Positions 37,856 to 47,125 of a stretch of DNA of 64,000 nt are shown in pieces. A program made the translations under genes and the position numbers. Every line of letters begins with the position of its first letter. The stretch's first letter is position 1. Source of the stretch: Burkholderia anthina (GTDB taxonomy: Bacteria; Pseudomonadota; Gammaproteobacteria; Burkholderiales; Burkholderiaceae); assembly GCF_001547525.1 (NCBI RefSeq), contig NZ_LNJP01000003.1:1922001-1986000 (forward strand), read 5' to 3'. The notes beneath the pieces are model-generated. The model was not told the DNA's origin, ran no database searches, and was given only the letters and a program-made list of their open reading frames with translations.

Positions 37856-39013
37856 ATGAGGACAAGGCGACGAACCGCGGCGCTCGCGGCGACGCTGGCG
37901 TTGGCGGCGGCATGGGCCGGCAGCGCGAATGCGACGGAAAAACCCGAAGAGCTGGTCGTGCGGAAGATGCCGCCGTGGCATCCGCACGAGGTCTATGTCG
38001 TCGACATCTCGATGCCGTCGATGACCGACGGGCGCATCCACGTGTACGACGCCGACGCGAAGAAGCTGCTCGGCCAGATCGACGGCGGCTTCGCCCCCGG
38101 CTTCGCGATCTCGCCGGACCGCAAGACGAGCTTCGTCGCGACGACTTACTTCTCGCGCGGCTCGCACGGCACGCGCACCGACGTCGTCGAGATGATCGAC
38201 AACACGACGCTCGATCATGCCGGCGAGATCGTGATTCCGGCGAAGCACGCGCAACACGTGCCGTCGCCGTACAACACCGCGTTCAGCGCGGACGGCAAGC
38301 GGCTGTACGTCGCGAACATCACGCCGGCCGCGTCCGTGACGGTGATCGACGCCGTCTCGAAGCAGGTGCTGTCGGAGATCGACATGGCCGCGTGCGTGCT
38401 CGCCTATCCGTCGGGTAACGACCGCTTCACCGCGCTGTGCGAAAGCGGCAAGGCGCTGACCGTCACGCTCGACGCGAACGGCAACGAGGCGAAGCGCACG
38501 ATGTCGGACGCGTTCATCGACGTCGACAGGGATCCGGCGTTCGTGAACGCGTCGCGGTACGACGGCGGCTATCTGTTCACCACCTACGGCGGCAACGTGC
38601 GCAGCGCCGATTTCAGCGGCGACAAGCCGGCGTTCGGCAAGCCGTGGCCGCTGCTGACGGACGCCGAGCGCGCCGCGGGCTGGCGCCCGGGCGGCCTGCA
38701 GCAGACGGCCGTGCACGCGAAGCAGCACCGTTACTACGTGCTGATGCACAAGGGCGCCGACGGTTCGCACAAGGATCCCGGCACGCAGGTGTGGGTATAC
38801 GACCTGAAGACGAAGCAGCGCGTCGCGCGCTGGGATCTCGCGCAGATGAAGGTCGAGCCGCTCGTGTCGATTCAGGTCAGCGAAGACGACAAGCCGCTCT
38901 TCTACGGGCTGACGGCGACCTCCGACCTCGTCGTGATGGACGCGCGCACCGGCGCGCTGCGGCACGTCGAGAAGCAGGTCGGCAATACGTCGTCGCTGCT
39001 CGTCAACCCGTGA
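37856..39013 (+). CDS. aauB: Aralkylamine/methylamine dehydrogenase large (beta-propeller) subunit
   Basis: 385 aa with a signal peptide (AALAATLALAAAWAGSANA). The mature protein is a seven-bladed propeller of the MADH/AADH heavy-chain family (WHPHEVYVVDISMPSMTDGR, YNTAFSADGKRLYVANITP, LLTDAERAAGWRPGG). It encloses the TTQ-bearing light chain and forms the substrate channel in the periplasm. The start at 37856 follows TGGAGG. The gene order (large subunit, E, D, small subunit, cytochrome) matches the aau region of Alcaligenes faecalis. Aromatic amines are therefore the preferred guess; methylamine cannot be excluded. Confidence 0.85.
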   Translation: MRTRRRTAALAATLALAAAWAGSANATEKPEELVVRKMPPWHPHEVYVVDISMPSMTDGRIHVYDADAKKLLGQIDGGFAPGFAISPDRKTSFVATTYFSRGSHGTRTDVVEMIDNTTLDHAGEIVIPAKHAQHVPSPYNTAFSADGKRLYVANITPAASVTVIDAVSKQVLSEIDMAACVLAYPSGNDRFTALCESGKALTVTLDANGNEAKRTMSDAFIDVDRDPAFVNASRYDGGYLFTTYGGNVRSADFSGDKPAFGKPWPLLTDAERAAGWRPGGLQQTAVHAKQHRYYVLMHKGADGSHKDPGTQVWVYDLKTKQRVARWDLAQMKVEPLVSIQVSEDDKPLFYGLTATSDLVVMDARTGALRHVEKQVGNTSSLLVNP

Positions 39014-39020
39014 GGCCGCG

Positions 39021-39575
39021 ATGACACTCGATCCCGTACTCGCCACCGGCGCGCAGGCCGGCGCGGCCGCCGTCGTGCTGCTCGGCGCCTTCGCGAAGAT
39101 GCGCCGGCCCGCCGCGTTCCGCCAGGCGCTTGCCGGCTACCGGCTGCTGCCCGATGCGCTGACCGCGCCCGTCGCGTTCGCGATTCCGCTCGCGGAAGTG
39201 GTCGCCGCGGTGGCGCTGCTGTTTCCCGACACACGCGCGGCCGGCGCGAGCGGCCTGATCGCGCTGCTCGCGGCGTTTGCCGCCGGGCTCGCGATCAATC
39301 TGCTGCGCGGCCGCACCGACATCGACTGCGGCTGTTCCGGCTTCACGGCCGCGCGTGCGGACGCACCGCGCGGCATCGGCTGGCTGCATGTCGGCCGCGT
39401 GCTGCTGCTCGTCGCGCTGGCCGCGACCGCCTTCGTCGAGCCGGGCGTGCGCGCCATCGTGTGGCTCGACTACCTGACGCTGTTCTTCTCCGTGCTGCTG
39501 ATCGTCTGCGCGCTGCTCACCGTCGACGTGCTGCTCGCCAACGTCCCGCGCCTTTCTCATCTGAGGAATTCATGA
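39021..39575 (+). CDS. aauE: MauE-family membrane protein for amine dehydrogenase maturation
   Basis: 184 aa, four to five hydrophobic segments. It is a MauE/DoxX-like integral membrane protein, with the conserved RTDIDCGCSGF Cys pair. In mau and aau systems MauE and MauD are needed to export or fold the cysteine-rich small subunit, probably through disulfide exchange. It begins 8 bases after the large-subunit stop, and its stop overlaps the next start (ATGA). Confidence 0.83.
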   Translation: MTLDPVLATGAQAGAAAVVLLGAFAKMRRPAAFRQALAGYRLLPDALTAPVAFAIPLAEVVAAVALLFPDTRAAGASGLIALLAAFAAGLAINLLRGRTDIDCGCSGFTAARADAPRGIGWLHVGRVLLLVALAATAFVEPGVRAIVWLDYLTLFFSVLLIVCALLTVDVLLANVPRLSHLRNS

Positions 39576-40207
39576 TGCAAACCGCTCTCACCGTTTCCAC
39601 CGCCCTGTTGTGGGTGGCCGTCCTCGCGCTCGGCGCGATCTGCCTCGCGCTGGTGCGCCAGATCGGCATCCTGTACGAACGCATCATGCCGGCCGGCGCG
39701 CTGATGATCGACAAGGGGCCGGCGGTCGGCGCGATCGCGCCGACGTTCGAACTGACCGACATTCGCGGGTCGCACGTGAAGGTCGGCGGCATCGATGCAG
39801 CGGGCAAGGCCACGCTGCTGTTCTTCCTGTCGCCGACGTGCCCGGTCTGCAAGAAGCTGCTGCCGCTGCTGCCGTCGCTGCAGGCCGGTGAGGCGACGCC
39901 GGTGAACATCGTGCTCGCGAGCGACGGCGATGCCGACGAACACACGCGCTTCGCGCGAAAGCACGACCTCGGGCGCTTCCCGTACGTGCTGTCGCAGGAG
40001 CTCGGCCTCGCTTATCAGATCGGCAAGCTGCCGTATGCGGTCCTGCTCGACGAAACGGGCACCGTGCGCGCGAAGGGGCTCGTCAACACGCGCGAGCATC
40101 TCGAGAGCCTGTTCGAGGCGAAGGAGCGCGGCGTCGCGTCGTTGCAGCAGTTCGTGCACGGCGATCACGGCCACGATGCCCACGACGCGCACGCGCGGCA
40201 CGCATGA
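39572..40207 (+). CDS. aauD: MauD-family thioredoxin-like protein for amine dehydrogenase maturation
   Basis: 211 aa. An N-terminal membrane anchor (VSTALLWVAVLALGAICLAL) is followed by a thioredoxin/AhpC-TSA fold with the active-site motif SPTCPVCKK. It should form or isomerise the many disulfides of the small subunit in the periplasm. The C-terminal tail is His/Asp-rich (HGDHGHDAHDAHARHA) and could bind metal. Two adjacent in-frame ATGs (39572 and 39575) both follow GAGGAATTC. Confidence 0.87.
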   Translation: MMQTALTVSTALLWVAVLALGAICLALVRQIGILYERIMPAGALMIDKGPAVGAIAPTFELTDIRGSHVKVGGIDAAGKATLLFFLSPTCPVCKKLLPLLPSLQAGEATPVNIVLASDGDADEHTRFARKHDLGRFPYVLSQELGLAYQIGKLPYAVLLDETGTVRAKGLVNTREHLESLFEAKERGVASLQQFVHGDHGHDAHDAHARHA

Positions 40208-40246
40208 CCGGCCGAACCTTTTTCAACGTCATTGGAGAACGACGAC

Positions 40247-40792
40247 ATGGGCGTGTTTGATTCATGGTTCGAGCGGTCGGCGCGCGGCGTCGCGCAGCAC
40301 AGCTCGCGGCGCGGCGCGATGGCGAAGCTCGGCAAGGTGCTGGTGGGGTCGGCGCTGTTGCCGCTGCTGCCCGTCGACCGTACCGCGTATGCGGCCGAGG
40401 CGGTGTCGGGGGCGTCAGGCGCATCCGGTGCCGCCGCGGCGGGCGCGAGCGACGACCCGACGAGCTGCGACTACTGGAAATACTGCGCGATCGACGGCTG
40501 GCTCTGCAGCTGCTGCGGCGGCACGTCGAGCAGTTGTCCGCCGGGTACGACGCCTTCTCCGATCACGTGGATCGGCACCTGCCGCAATCCGCACGACGGT
40601 TCGGACTACATCGTGTCGTACAACGACTGCTGCGGCAAGACCTCGTGCGGCAAATGCTTCTGCAACCGCAACGAGCGCGAGAAGCCGCTGTACAAGCTGT
40701 CGCTGAACAACGACATCAACTGGTGCATGGCGAACGGTAATTCGAATTACCACTGTTCGGTTTCGGTTCTGCTGGGAGCGGCAAAGCAATGA
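40247..40792 (+). CDS. aauA: Aralkylamine/methylamine dehydrogenase small (TTQ) subunit
   Basis: 181 aa. A long leader with a twin-arginine-like motif (SSRRGAMAKLGKVLVG) precedes a mature domain with many cysteines. The TTQ cofactor tryptophans are Trp108 (ITWIGTC) and Trp159 (INWCMANG), 51 residues apart exactly as in Paracoccus MADH. The catalytic Asp is Asp127 (YNDCCG), 19 residues after Trp108, also as in MADH. The reaction oxidises a primary amine to an aldehyde plus ammonia in the periplasm. An in-frame ATG 15 bases upstream is possible; the chosen ATG follows GGAGAACGACG. The stop overlaps the cytochrome start. Confidence 0.92.
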   Translation: MGVFDSWFERSARGVAQHSSRRGAMAKLGKVLVGSALLPLLPVDRTAYAAEAVSGASGASGAAAAGASDDPTSCDYWKYCAIDGWLCSCCGGTSSSCPPGTTPSPITWIGTCRNPHDGSDYIVSYNDCCGKTSCGKCFCNRNEREKPLYKLSLNNDINWCMANGNSNYHCSVSVLLGAAKQ

Positions 40793-41289
40793 AAGTGAAG
40801 CAGGCAGGAAAGATCGTCGTGGCGTGCATGGCGGCCGTGGCGGCCTTCGCGTGGCCCGCCGCGGCGGGCGCACAGGCAACCGTCCATTACCCGGCCGGGA
40901 AAAGCCTGTTCGACGCGCAGTGCGTGGTGTGTCACCAGGCGGGCGGGAAAGGGCAGGACGGCCTCGCGCCGCCGCTGACCGAGTATCCGGGCAAGTATGC
41001 GGCGGCGGAAGCGGGGCGAGCGCAACTGATCGCGACGCTGCTGCACGGGATGTTCGGCGAGATCGACGTGCATGGCAAGCGCTACAACTTCAAGATGCCG
41101 TCGTTCGCGAGCGCGAGCGACGACGACATCGCGCACGTGCTCAACTACGTCGTGTTCGACCTCAACGCGCAGCACGGCGATGCGAAGCCGTTCACGGCCG
41201 CCGATATCCGCGCGGCGCGCGCGAAGCCGATGGACGGCGCGGCCGTGCATGCGCAGCGCGCGTCGGTGATCAAGGGGCTCGGCCTGTGA
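40789..41289 (+). CDS. Monohaem c-type cytochrome of the amine dehydrogenase operon
   Basis: 166 aa with a signal peptide (AAVAAFAWPAAAGA). It contains one haem site, CVVCH, and a likely distal Met in FKMPSFA. It overlaps the small-subunit gene (ATGA). It is a probable electron acceptor, direct or via the second cytochrome. The aau region of Alcaligenes faecalis also has a small periplasmic monohaem cytochrome just after aauA. Confidence 0.86.
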   Translation: MKVKQAGKIVVACMAAVAAFAWPAAAGAQATVHYPAGKSLFDAQCVVCHQAGGKGQDGLAPPLTEYPGKYAAAEAGRAQLIATLLHGMFGEIDVHGKRYNFKMPSFASASDDDIAHVLNYVVFDLNAQHGDAKPFTAADIRAARAKPMDGAAVHAQRASVIKGLGL

Positions 41290-41816
41290 ACGGCGTTCGC
41301 GCGCCGGCACGCGGCAGGCGGTGCGCGTTGGCGTCGCGGCTCGGCGGCATGTTGCATCGCCTGTCGTCCCGGCTGCTGCTGGCGGGCGTGGCGGCTTGCG
41401 CGTTCGCCGCGCCCGCACGGGCCGACGGCGCGGCCGATGCCGCGCTCGCGCGGCAGCACTGGGTGCTCAACTGCATGGGTTGCCACACGGCCACGGGTGG
41501 CGGCATTCCCGGCAAGGTGCCGCCGCTCGCGAATTCGCTCGGCTATTTCACGCACCTGCCGGCCGGGCGCGAGTACGTGATGCGCGTGCCCGGCGCGTCT
41601 AACTCGGCGCTGTCGGATCGGGAGCTGGCCGACGTGCTCAACTGGGTGCTGACGACGATGAACCGCGATGCGCTGCCGCGCGACTTCAAGCCGTATACGG
41701 CCGCCGAAGTCGCCGCGCACCGCCGTCCCGCATTGTCCGACGTCGCGACCGTGCGCGCCGGCCTCGTTCGCGCGTTGCAGGCGCGCGGGATCGACGGCGT
41801 CACGGATCGCTATTGA
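41286..41816 (+). CDS. Second monohaem c-type cytochrome of the amine dehydrogenase operon
   Basis: 176 aa from GTG 41286, which overlaps the previous stop as GTGA; an ATG at 41349 would give 155 aa with a cleaner signal peptide (LLLAGVAACAFAAPARA). The haem site is NCMGCH, and a downstream Met (YVMRVPG) may be the axial ligand. It is probably part of the electron path from TTQ to the respiratory chain. Confidence 0.8.
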   Translation: MNGVRAPARGRRCALASRLGGMLHRLSSRLLLAGVAACAFAAPARADGAADAALARQHWVLNCMGCHTATGGGIPGKVPPLANSLGYFTHLPAGREYVMRVPGASNSALSDRELADVLNWVLTTMNRDALPRDFKPYTAAEVAAHRRPALSDVATVRAGLVRALQARGIDGVTDRY

Positions 41817-41849
41817 CCGACTCATTCAACGAATCAAGGAAACGTGAAC

Positions 41850-43355
41850 ATGGAGACGAACCAAACCTTTGCGCTGCTCGACGCAACGCGCGCGTTTCTC
41901 GCGAAGCCGAAGAAGATGCTGATCGGCGCCGAATGGTGCGATGCCGCGTCGGGTCGCGAACTCGATGTGGTGAACCCGGCCGATGGCACCGTGATTGCAC
42001 GGGTGCCCGAAGCCGACGAGCGCGACGTGCAGCAGGCGGTCGCTGCCGCGCGCCGCGCCTTCGATGCGGGCCCGTGGCGCAGCGCGAAGACCACCGACCG
42101 CGAGCGCCTGATGCTCGCGCTCGCCGACCTGATCGAAACCCACGCGCGCGAGCTTGCCGAGATCGAGTCGCTCGACAACGGCAAGCCGGTGATGGTCGCG
42201 CAGGGGCTCGACGTCGCGATGGCCGCGCAGTGCTTCCGCTACATGGCCGGCTGGGCGACGAAGATCGAAGGCAGCGTGATCGATGCCGGCATGCCGTACC
42301 TGCCGGACAGCGAGATCTTCGCCTATACGCGCAAGGAGCCCGTCGGCGTGGTCGGCGCGATCATTCCGTGGAATTTCCCGCTGCTGATGGCCGCATGGAA
42401 AATCGCGCCCGCGTTGGCGACCGGCTGCACCGTCGTGCTGAAGCCCGCCGAGGACACGCCGCTGAGCGCATTGCGGCTGGGCGAGCTGATCCAGGCGGCC
42501 GGGTTCCCGGACGGCGTCGTCAATATCGTCACCGGCTACGGTCACACGGCAGGCGCGGCGCTGTCGCGCGATCCGCGCATCGACAAGATCGCGTTCACCG
42601 GATCGACGCAGACGGGCAAGACGATCGGCCATGCGGCGCTCGACAACATGACGCGGATGTCGCTGGAACTCGGCGGCAAGTCGCCGGTGATCGTGCTGCC
42701 CGACGTCGATCTCGACAAGGCCGCGCTGGGCGTCGCGAACGCGATCTTCTTCAATCAGGGGCAGGTGTGCACGGCCGGGTCGCGCGCGTACATCCACTCG
42801 AAGGTGTTCGACGGCGTGATCGAGCGCGTCGCGAAGATCGCCGCGAGCCTGAAGATCGGCCCGGGGATGGATCCGGCCACGCAGGTCGGCCCGCTCGTGT
42901 CGGCGAAGCAGCGCGAGCGCGTATGCGGTTACATCGACTCGGGGTTCGGCGAGGGTGCGCGCGCGGCGGCGGGTGGCCGCGCGATCGACGGCCCCGGCTT
43001 CTTCGTCGAACCGACGGTGCTGGTCGATACGACGCATGCGATGCGCGTGGTGCGCGAGGAGATTTTCGGGCCGGTGCTCGTCGCGATGCCGTTCGACGAC
43101 GTCGACACGGCCGTACGGCTCGCGAACGACACCCCGTATGGCCTCGGCGCGAGCATCTGGTCGAACGATCTTGCGGCGATCCACAAGCTGATTCCGCGTA
43201 TTGCGGCCGGCACCGTGTGGGTCAACTGCCACTCGCTGCTCGACAACGCGTTGCCGTTCGGCGGGATGAAGCAGTCGGGCTTCGGCCGCGAACTCGGCCG
43301 CGCGGTGATCGACCAGTACACGGAAAGCAAGTCGGTGATGATGAACTACGCGTGA
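41850..43355 (+). CDS. Aldehyde dehydrogenase, phenylacetaldehyde/betaine-aldehyde type
   Basis: 501 aa. Catalytic Cys lies in FFNQGQVCTAGSR and the general base Glu in LELGGKSPVIV; the NAD site GSTQTGKTIG is present. ATG 41850 follows AAGGAA. As the last gene of the amine dehydrogenase operon it should oxidise the aldehyde released from the amine, as FeaB does for phenylacetaldehyde. It could equally accept aminoaldehydes. The protein has no signal peptide, so the aldehyde must enter the cytoplasm. Confidence 0.87.
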   Translation: METNQTFALLDATRAFLAKPKKMLIGAEWCDAASGRELDVVNPADGTVIARVPEADERDVQQAVAAARRAFDAGPWRSAKTTDRERLMLALADLIETHARELAEIESLDNGKPVMVAQGLDVAMAAQCFRYMAGWATKIEGSVIDAGMPYLPDSEIFAYTRKEPVGVVGAIIPWNFPLLMAAWKIAPALATGCTVVLKPAEDTPLSALRLGELIQAAGFPDGVVNIVTGYGHTAGAALSRDPRIDKIAFTGSTQTGKTIGHAALDNMTRMSLELGGKSPVIVLPDVDLDKAALGVANAIFFNQGQVCTAGSRAYIHSKVFDGVIERVAKIAASLKIGPGMDPATQVGPLVSAKQRERVCGYIDSGFGEGARAAAGGRAIDGPGFFVEPTVLVDTTHAMRVVREEIFGPVLVAMPFDDVDTAVRLANDTPYGLGASIWSNDLAAIHKLIPRIAAGTVWVNCHSLLDNALPFGGMKQSGFGRELGRAVIDQYTESKSVMMNYA

Positions 43356-43502
43356 GCGTCGCGGCGAATGCGTGCGTTTCCGGCGTGTCGGGAACGCAAG
43401 CCCGGCCGTCACGCGCGGATCAGCACCCCCCGACAATGACGCACGCCGCGCCGGCGACGCGGATCGCGCTCGCCGAATGCCGCGCGATGCCAGGTATGCC
43501 GA

Positions 43503-43670
43503 TCAGACGTTGTATCCCGCGTCGCGCATTAACTGGCGTGCCGCATCGCCGCGCGGGGCCTCCTCATCGAATCGCGCGCGAAGTTTCGCATCCGCGCCGC
43601 GCATCACGCCGCGGTACATGGGCGCGATGAGGGCGACAAGGGCGACGACGAAGAAAGCGGCAAGCATCAT
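43503..43670 (-). CDS. Small membrane protein (55 aa), unknown function
   Basis: ATG at 43670 is preceded on the minus strand by AAGGAACACC. The N-terminal half is a single hydrophobic helix (MLAAFFVVALVALIAPMYRG). The C-terminal half is charged (DAKLRARFDEEAPRGDAARQ). It looks like a real single-span protein with a cytoplasmic tail. I recognise no family. It lies between two oppositely oriented catabolic operons and is transcribed against both. Confidence 0.6.
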   Translation of the reverse strand: MMLAAFFVVALVALIAPMYRGVMRGADAKLRARFDEEAPRGDAARQLMRDAGYNV

Positions 43671-44115
43671 GGTGTTCCTTGGCGGAAAGATCGAAGACTG
43701 ACGTCGCGACGGGCGGCCGTGTCCGTCTGCATTCGTTCCGGCGACGCGCGACGTCCGGGCCCGGTGCGGCACGGCAACGGGGCGAGCCGCGCGCGAACGC
43801 CCGGCGACTGCCAGCATAGGGCCGGCCCATGGCATCCGGCAACGCGTCGGAAATCCGTCAGCAACACCGTGACGGAATCGAAAGGTGCGCGCCGCATCCG
43901 GGCAATCCGGCGGAGCTCCATAAAAACCCCAAACCCCCGTCCGTCAAGCCTCGGACGAAACCTAGTGGTTTCCACTCATAGTCGCAAACAGGCAAGAACA
44001 GGTCGCCGCCGGTCTTCTCGCGGCGAATATGGCTCGTTACTTTTACTCCCACGATGCAGGCCGGCGCACACTTCGCGCACCGGCTGCCGCGAGACCAACC
44101 GGGAGGAATCGAACC
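43671..44115. promoter_or_regulatory. Control region of the carnitine operon
   Basis: This 445-bp gap contains no good gene. Three dyads stand out: TCCGTCA-N9-TGACGGA at 43854-43876, GTCCG-N8-CGGAC at 43939-43956, and AGTGGTTTCCACT at 43964-43976. They lie 140-260 bp upstream of caiX, where an AraC-type activator such as GbdR or CdhR would be expected. No clear -35/-10 pair was found. Shine-Dalgarno GGGAGGAA precedes caiX. Confidence 0.4.
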
Positions 44116-45069
44116 ATGAAGTCGACGAAGATCGCCGCGCTTGCCGCGGCCGTGCTGGCGACGGGCGCGTTCACGCAGGCCGCGCTGGCCGAGACGGAGG
44201 CCGCGACCTGCCGCACCGTGCGTTTCGCGGATATCGGCTGGACCGACATCACGTCGACCACCGCGCTCGCGTCGACCGTGTTCGAGGCGCTCGGCTACAA
44301 GCCGACCACGACGATCGCGTCGGTGCCGATCTCGTTCGCCGGCCTCAAGAGCAAGCAGCTCGACGTGTCGCTCGGCTATTGGTGGCCCGTGCAACAGAAG
44401 CAGTTGCAACCGTTCCTCGACAGCAAGTCGATCAACGTCGTCGAGCCGCCGAACCTGTCCGGCGCGAAGGCGACGCTCGCGGTGCCGAGCTACGTGTACC
44501 AGGCCGGCCTGAAGACCTTCGACGACATCGCGAAACACCGCGCGGAACTCGACGGCAAGATCTACGGGATCGAGCCGGGCAGCAGCGCGAACGCGACGAT
44601 CCAGAAGATGATCGACACGAACCAGTACGGGCTCGGCGGCTTCAAGCTCGTCGAATCGAGCGAGGCCGGGATGCTCGTGACGGTCGAGCGCGCGATTCGC
44701 GAGAAGAAGTGGGTCGTGTTCCTCGGCTGGGAGCCGCACCCGATGAACATTCAGCTCAGCATGAATTACCTGTCGGGCGGCGACGCGGCGTTCGGGCCGA
44801 ACTACGGCGAGGCGCGCGTGTACACGCTCACCGCGCCCGACTTCATCGCGCGCTGCCCGAACGCGGGCAAGCTCGTGACGAACCTGCGCTTCTCGACGCA
44901 GCTCGAGAACCAGCTGATGCAGTCGGTGATGAACAAGACCAAGCCGGCCGAGGCCGCGAAGGCGTACCTGAAGAAGAACCCGCAGGTGCTCGATCCGTGG
45001 CTCGCGGGCGTCAAGACGTTCGACGGCAAGGACGGCCTGCCAGCCGTGAAGGCGTATCTCGGCCTGTGA
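44116..45069 (+). CDS. caiX: Carnitine ABC transporter substrate-binding protein
   Basis: 317 aa with a signal peptide ([20 protein letters not shown]). It belongs to the OpuAC family and is close in pattern to choX ([42 protein letters not shown]). The order caiX-cdhC-cdhA-cdhB-esterase is the same as in the Pseudomonas aeruginosa carnitine operon, so carnitine is the likely ligand. It has no transporter core in the window and probably docks on a shared one. Confidence 0.85.
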   Translation: MKSTKIAALAAAVLATGAFTQAALAETEAATCRTVRFADIGWTDITSTTALASTVFEALGYKPTTTIASVPISFAGLKSKQLDVSLGYWWPVQQKQLQPFLDSKSINVVEPPNLSGAKATLAVPSYVYQAGLKTFDDIAKHRAELDGKIYGIEPGSSANATIQKMIDTNQYGLGGFKLVESSEAGMLVTVERAIREKKWVVFLGWEPHPMNIQLSMNYLSGGDAAFGPNYGEARVYTLTAPDFIARCPNAGKLVTNLRFSTQLENQLMQSVMNKTKPAEAAKAYLKKNPQVLDPWLAGVKTFDGKDGLPAVKAYLGL

Positions 45070-45130
45070 TGGCCGGCGCCCGCGCGCTACCCGCAATGCG
45101 ACACAACCCGAATCAAGCGAGGCATCCAGC

Positions 45131-46060
45131 ATGAATCACGAAGTCATCATCACCTGCGCCGTCACCGGCGCGGGCGATACGGTCGGCAAGCATCCGGCGA
45201 TTCCCGTCACGCCGAAGGAGATCGCGGCCGCCGCGATCGAAGCCGCGAAGGCCGGCGCGACGGTCGCCCACTGCCACGTGCGCGATCCGCTAACGGGGCG
45301 CGCCAGCCGCGACCCGAACCTGTATCGCGAGGTGGTCGACCGCATCCGCTCGGCCGACGTCGACGTGATCATCAACCTGACGGCCGGCATGGGCGGCGAT
45401 CTCGAGATCGGCCCCGGCGAGGACCCGATGCGCTTCGGCAAGGGCACCGATCTCGTCGGCGGCCTCACGCGTCTCGCGCACGTCGAGGAACTGTTGCCGG
45501 AGATCTGCACGCTCGACTGCGGCACGCTGAATTTCGGCGACGGCGACTACATCTACGTGTCGACGCCCGCGCAGTTGCGCGCCGGCGCGAAGCGCATCCA
45601 GGAGCTCGGCGTGAAGCCGGAGCTGGAAATCTTCGATACGGGCCATCTGTGGTTCGCGAAGCAGTTGCTGAAGGAAGGGCTGCTCGACGATCCGCCGCTG
45701 TTCCAGCTGTGCCTCGGCATCCCGTGGGGCGCGCCGGCCGACACCGGCACGATGAAGGCGATGGTCGACAACCTGCCGCCGGGCGCGCACTGGGCCGGCT
45801 TCGGAATCGGCCGCATGCAGATGCCGATGGTCGCGCAGGCGATGCTGCTCGGCGGCCACGTACGCGTGGGACTCGAAGACAACATCTGGCTCGACCGCGG
45901 CGTGCATGCGACCAACGGCACGCTCGTCGAGCGTGCGCGCGAAATCATCGAACGGCTCGGCGGGCGCGTGCTGACGCCGGCCGAAGGCCGCCGCAAGCTC
46001 GGGTTGCCGGCGCGCGGCGAGCGTCCGCTCGAACGCCGCGCGATCGCCGAATTCGCGTGA
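45131..46060 (+). CDS. cdhC: 3-dehydrocarnitine:acetyl-CoA trimethylamine transferase (BKACE family)
   Basis: 309 aa, normal for beta-keto acid cleavage enzymes. The zinc His motif is visible ([15 protein letters not shown]), along with [20 protein letters not shown], typical of the dehydrocarnitine cleavage branch. The C-terminal [19 protein letters not shown] is a family hallmark. It splits 3-dehydrocarnitine with acetyl-CoA to give betainyl-CoA and acetoacetate. It lies between caiX and cdhA as in Pseudomonas. Confidence 0.88.
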   Translation: MNHEVIITCAVTGAGDTVGKHPAIPVTPKEIAAAAIEAAKAGATVAHCHVRDPLTGRASRDPNLYREVVDRIRSADVDVIINLTAGMGGDLEIGPGEDPMRFGKGTDLVGGLTRLAHVEELLPEICTLDCGTLNFGDGDYIYVSTPAQLRAGAKRIQELGVKPELEIFDTGHLWFAKQLLKEGLLDDPPLFQLCLGIPWGAPADTGTMKAMVDNLPPGAHWAGFGIGRMQMPMVAQAMLLGGHVRVGLEDNIWLDRGVHATNGTLVERAREIIERLGGRVLTPAEGRRKLGLPARGERPLERRAIAEFA

Positions 46061-46149
46061 GCTTTTTCACCCACTGACCGGCATGACACGGCGGCGTGCG
46101 TCCACGCGCGGCCGCCATCGATTTCCCCTGATTCGAAGGATGCGTTGAC

Positions 46150-47115
46150 ATGGCTGTGAAGACCGACATCAAGACGTTCGCCGCGATCGGCACCGGCGTC
46201 ATCGGCAGCGGATGGATTTGCCGTGCGCTCGCGCACGGCCTCGACGTGGTCGTGTGGGACCCGGCGCCCGGCGCCGAAGCACGGCTGCGCGCGAACGTCG
46301 CGAACGCGTGGCCCGCGCTGGAGCGCGTCGGCCTCGCGCCGGGCGCCGATCCGGCGCGGCTGCGGTTCGTGTCGACGATCGAAGCGTGCGTCGCCGATGC
46401 CGATTTCATCCAGGAAAGCGCGCCCGAGCGCGAGGCGCTGAAGCTCGAACTGCACGAGCAGATCAGCCGCGCGGCGAAGCCGGACGCGATCATCGCGTCG
46501 TCGACGTCGGGGCTGCTGCCGACGGATTTCTATGCGCGTGCGACGCATCCGGAGCGCTGCGTGGTCGGCCACCCGTTCAATCCGGTCTACCTGCTGCCGC
46601 TCGTCGAGGTGCTCGGCGGCGCGCGCACGTCGCCGGAAGCGGTCGAAGCCGCGATGGAGATCTACCGCAAGCTCGGCATGCGGCCGCTGCACGTGCGCAA
46701 GGAAGTGCCGGGCTTCATCGCGGATCGTTTGCTCGAAGCGTTGTGGCGCGAGGCGCTGCATCTCGTCAACGAAGGCGTCGCGACGACCGGCGAGATCGAC
46801 GACGCGATCCGTTTCGGCGCGGGCATCCGCTGGTCGTTCATGGGCACGTTCCTGACCTATACGCTCGCCGGCGGCGACGCGGGCATGCGACACTTCATGC
46901 AGCAGTTCGGCCCCGCGCTCGAACTGCCATGGACGAAGCTGGTCGCGCCCAAGCTCACCGACGCGCTGATCGACAGCGTCGTCGAAGGCACGACCGAACA
47001 GCAGGGCGCGCGCAGCATCAAGGAACTCGAACGCTATCGCGACGAGTGCATCACCGAGGTGCTGAAGGCGATCGCCGCGGTGAAGGCGCGGCACGGGATG
47101 CGATTCGAGGAATAA
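46150..47115 (+). CDS. cdhA: L-carnitine 3-dehydrogenase
   Basis: 321 aa. A Rossmann NAD motif lies at the N-terminus ([20 protein letters not shown]), and the 3-hydroxyacyl-CoA dehydrogenase motif [17 protein letters not shown] in the middle. The family belongs to 3-hydroxyacyl-CoA dehydrogenases, but [20 protein letters not shown] fits carnitine dehydrogenases. It oxidises L-carnitine to 3-dehydrocarnitine with NAD+. AAGGA precedes the start. It is not fused to the thioesterase, as it is in some bacteria; the thioesterase follows 10 bases later. Confidence 0.87.
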   Translation: MAVKTDIKTFAAIGTGVIGSGWICRALAHGLDVVVWDPAPGAEARLRANVANAWPALERVGLAPGADPARLRFVSTIEACVADADFIQESAPEREALKLELHEQISRAAKPDAIIASSTSGLLPTDFYARATHPERCVVGHPFNPVYLLPLVEVLGGARTSPEAVEAAMEIYRKLGMRPLHVRKEVPGFIADRLLEALWREALHLVNEGVATTGEIDDAIRFGAGIRWSFMGTFLTYTLAGGDAGMRHFMQQFGPALELPWTKLVAPKLTDALIDSVVEGTTEQQGARSIKELERYRDECITEVLKAIAAVKARHGMRFEE

Positions 47116-47125
47116 AGGACAGGCG

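Noticed and set aside
43374-43397. Hairpin after the aldehyde dehydrogenase gene as a terminator
   Set aside because: It has a wobble pair in an 8-bp stem and no T run, so it was not listed as a feature.
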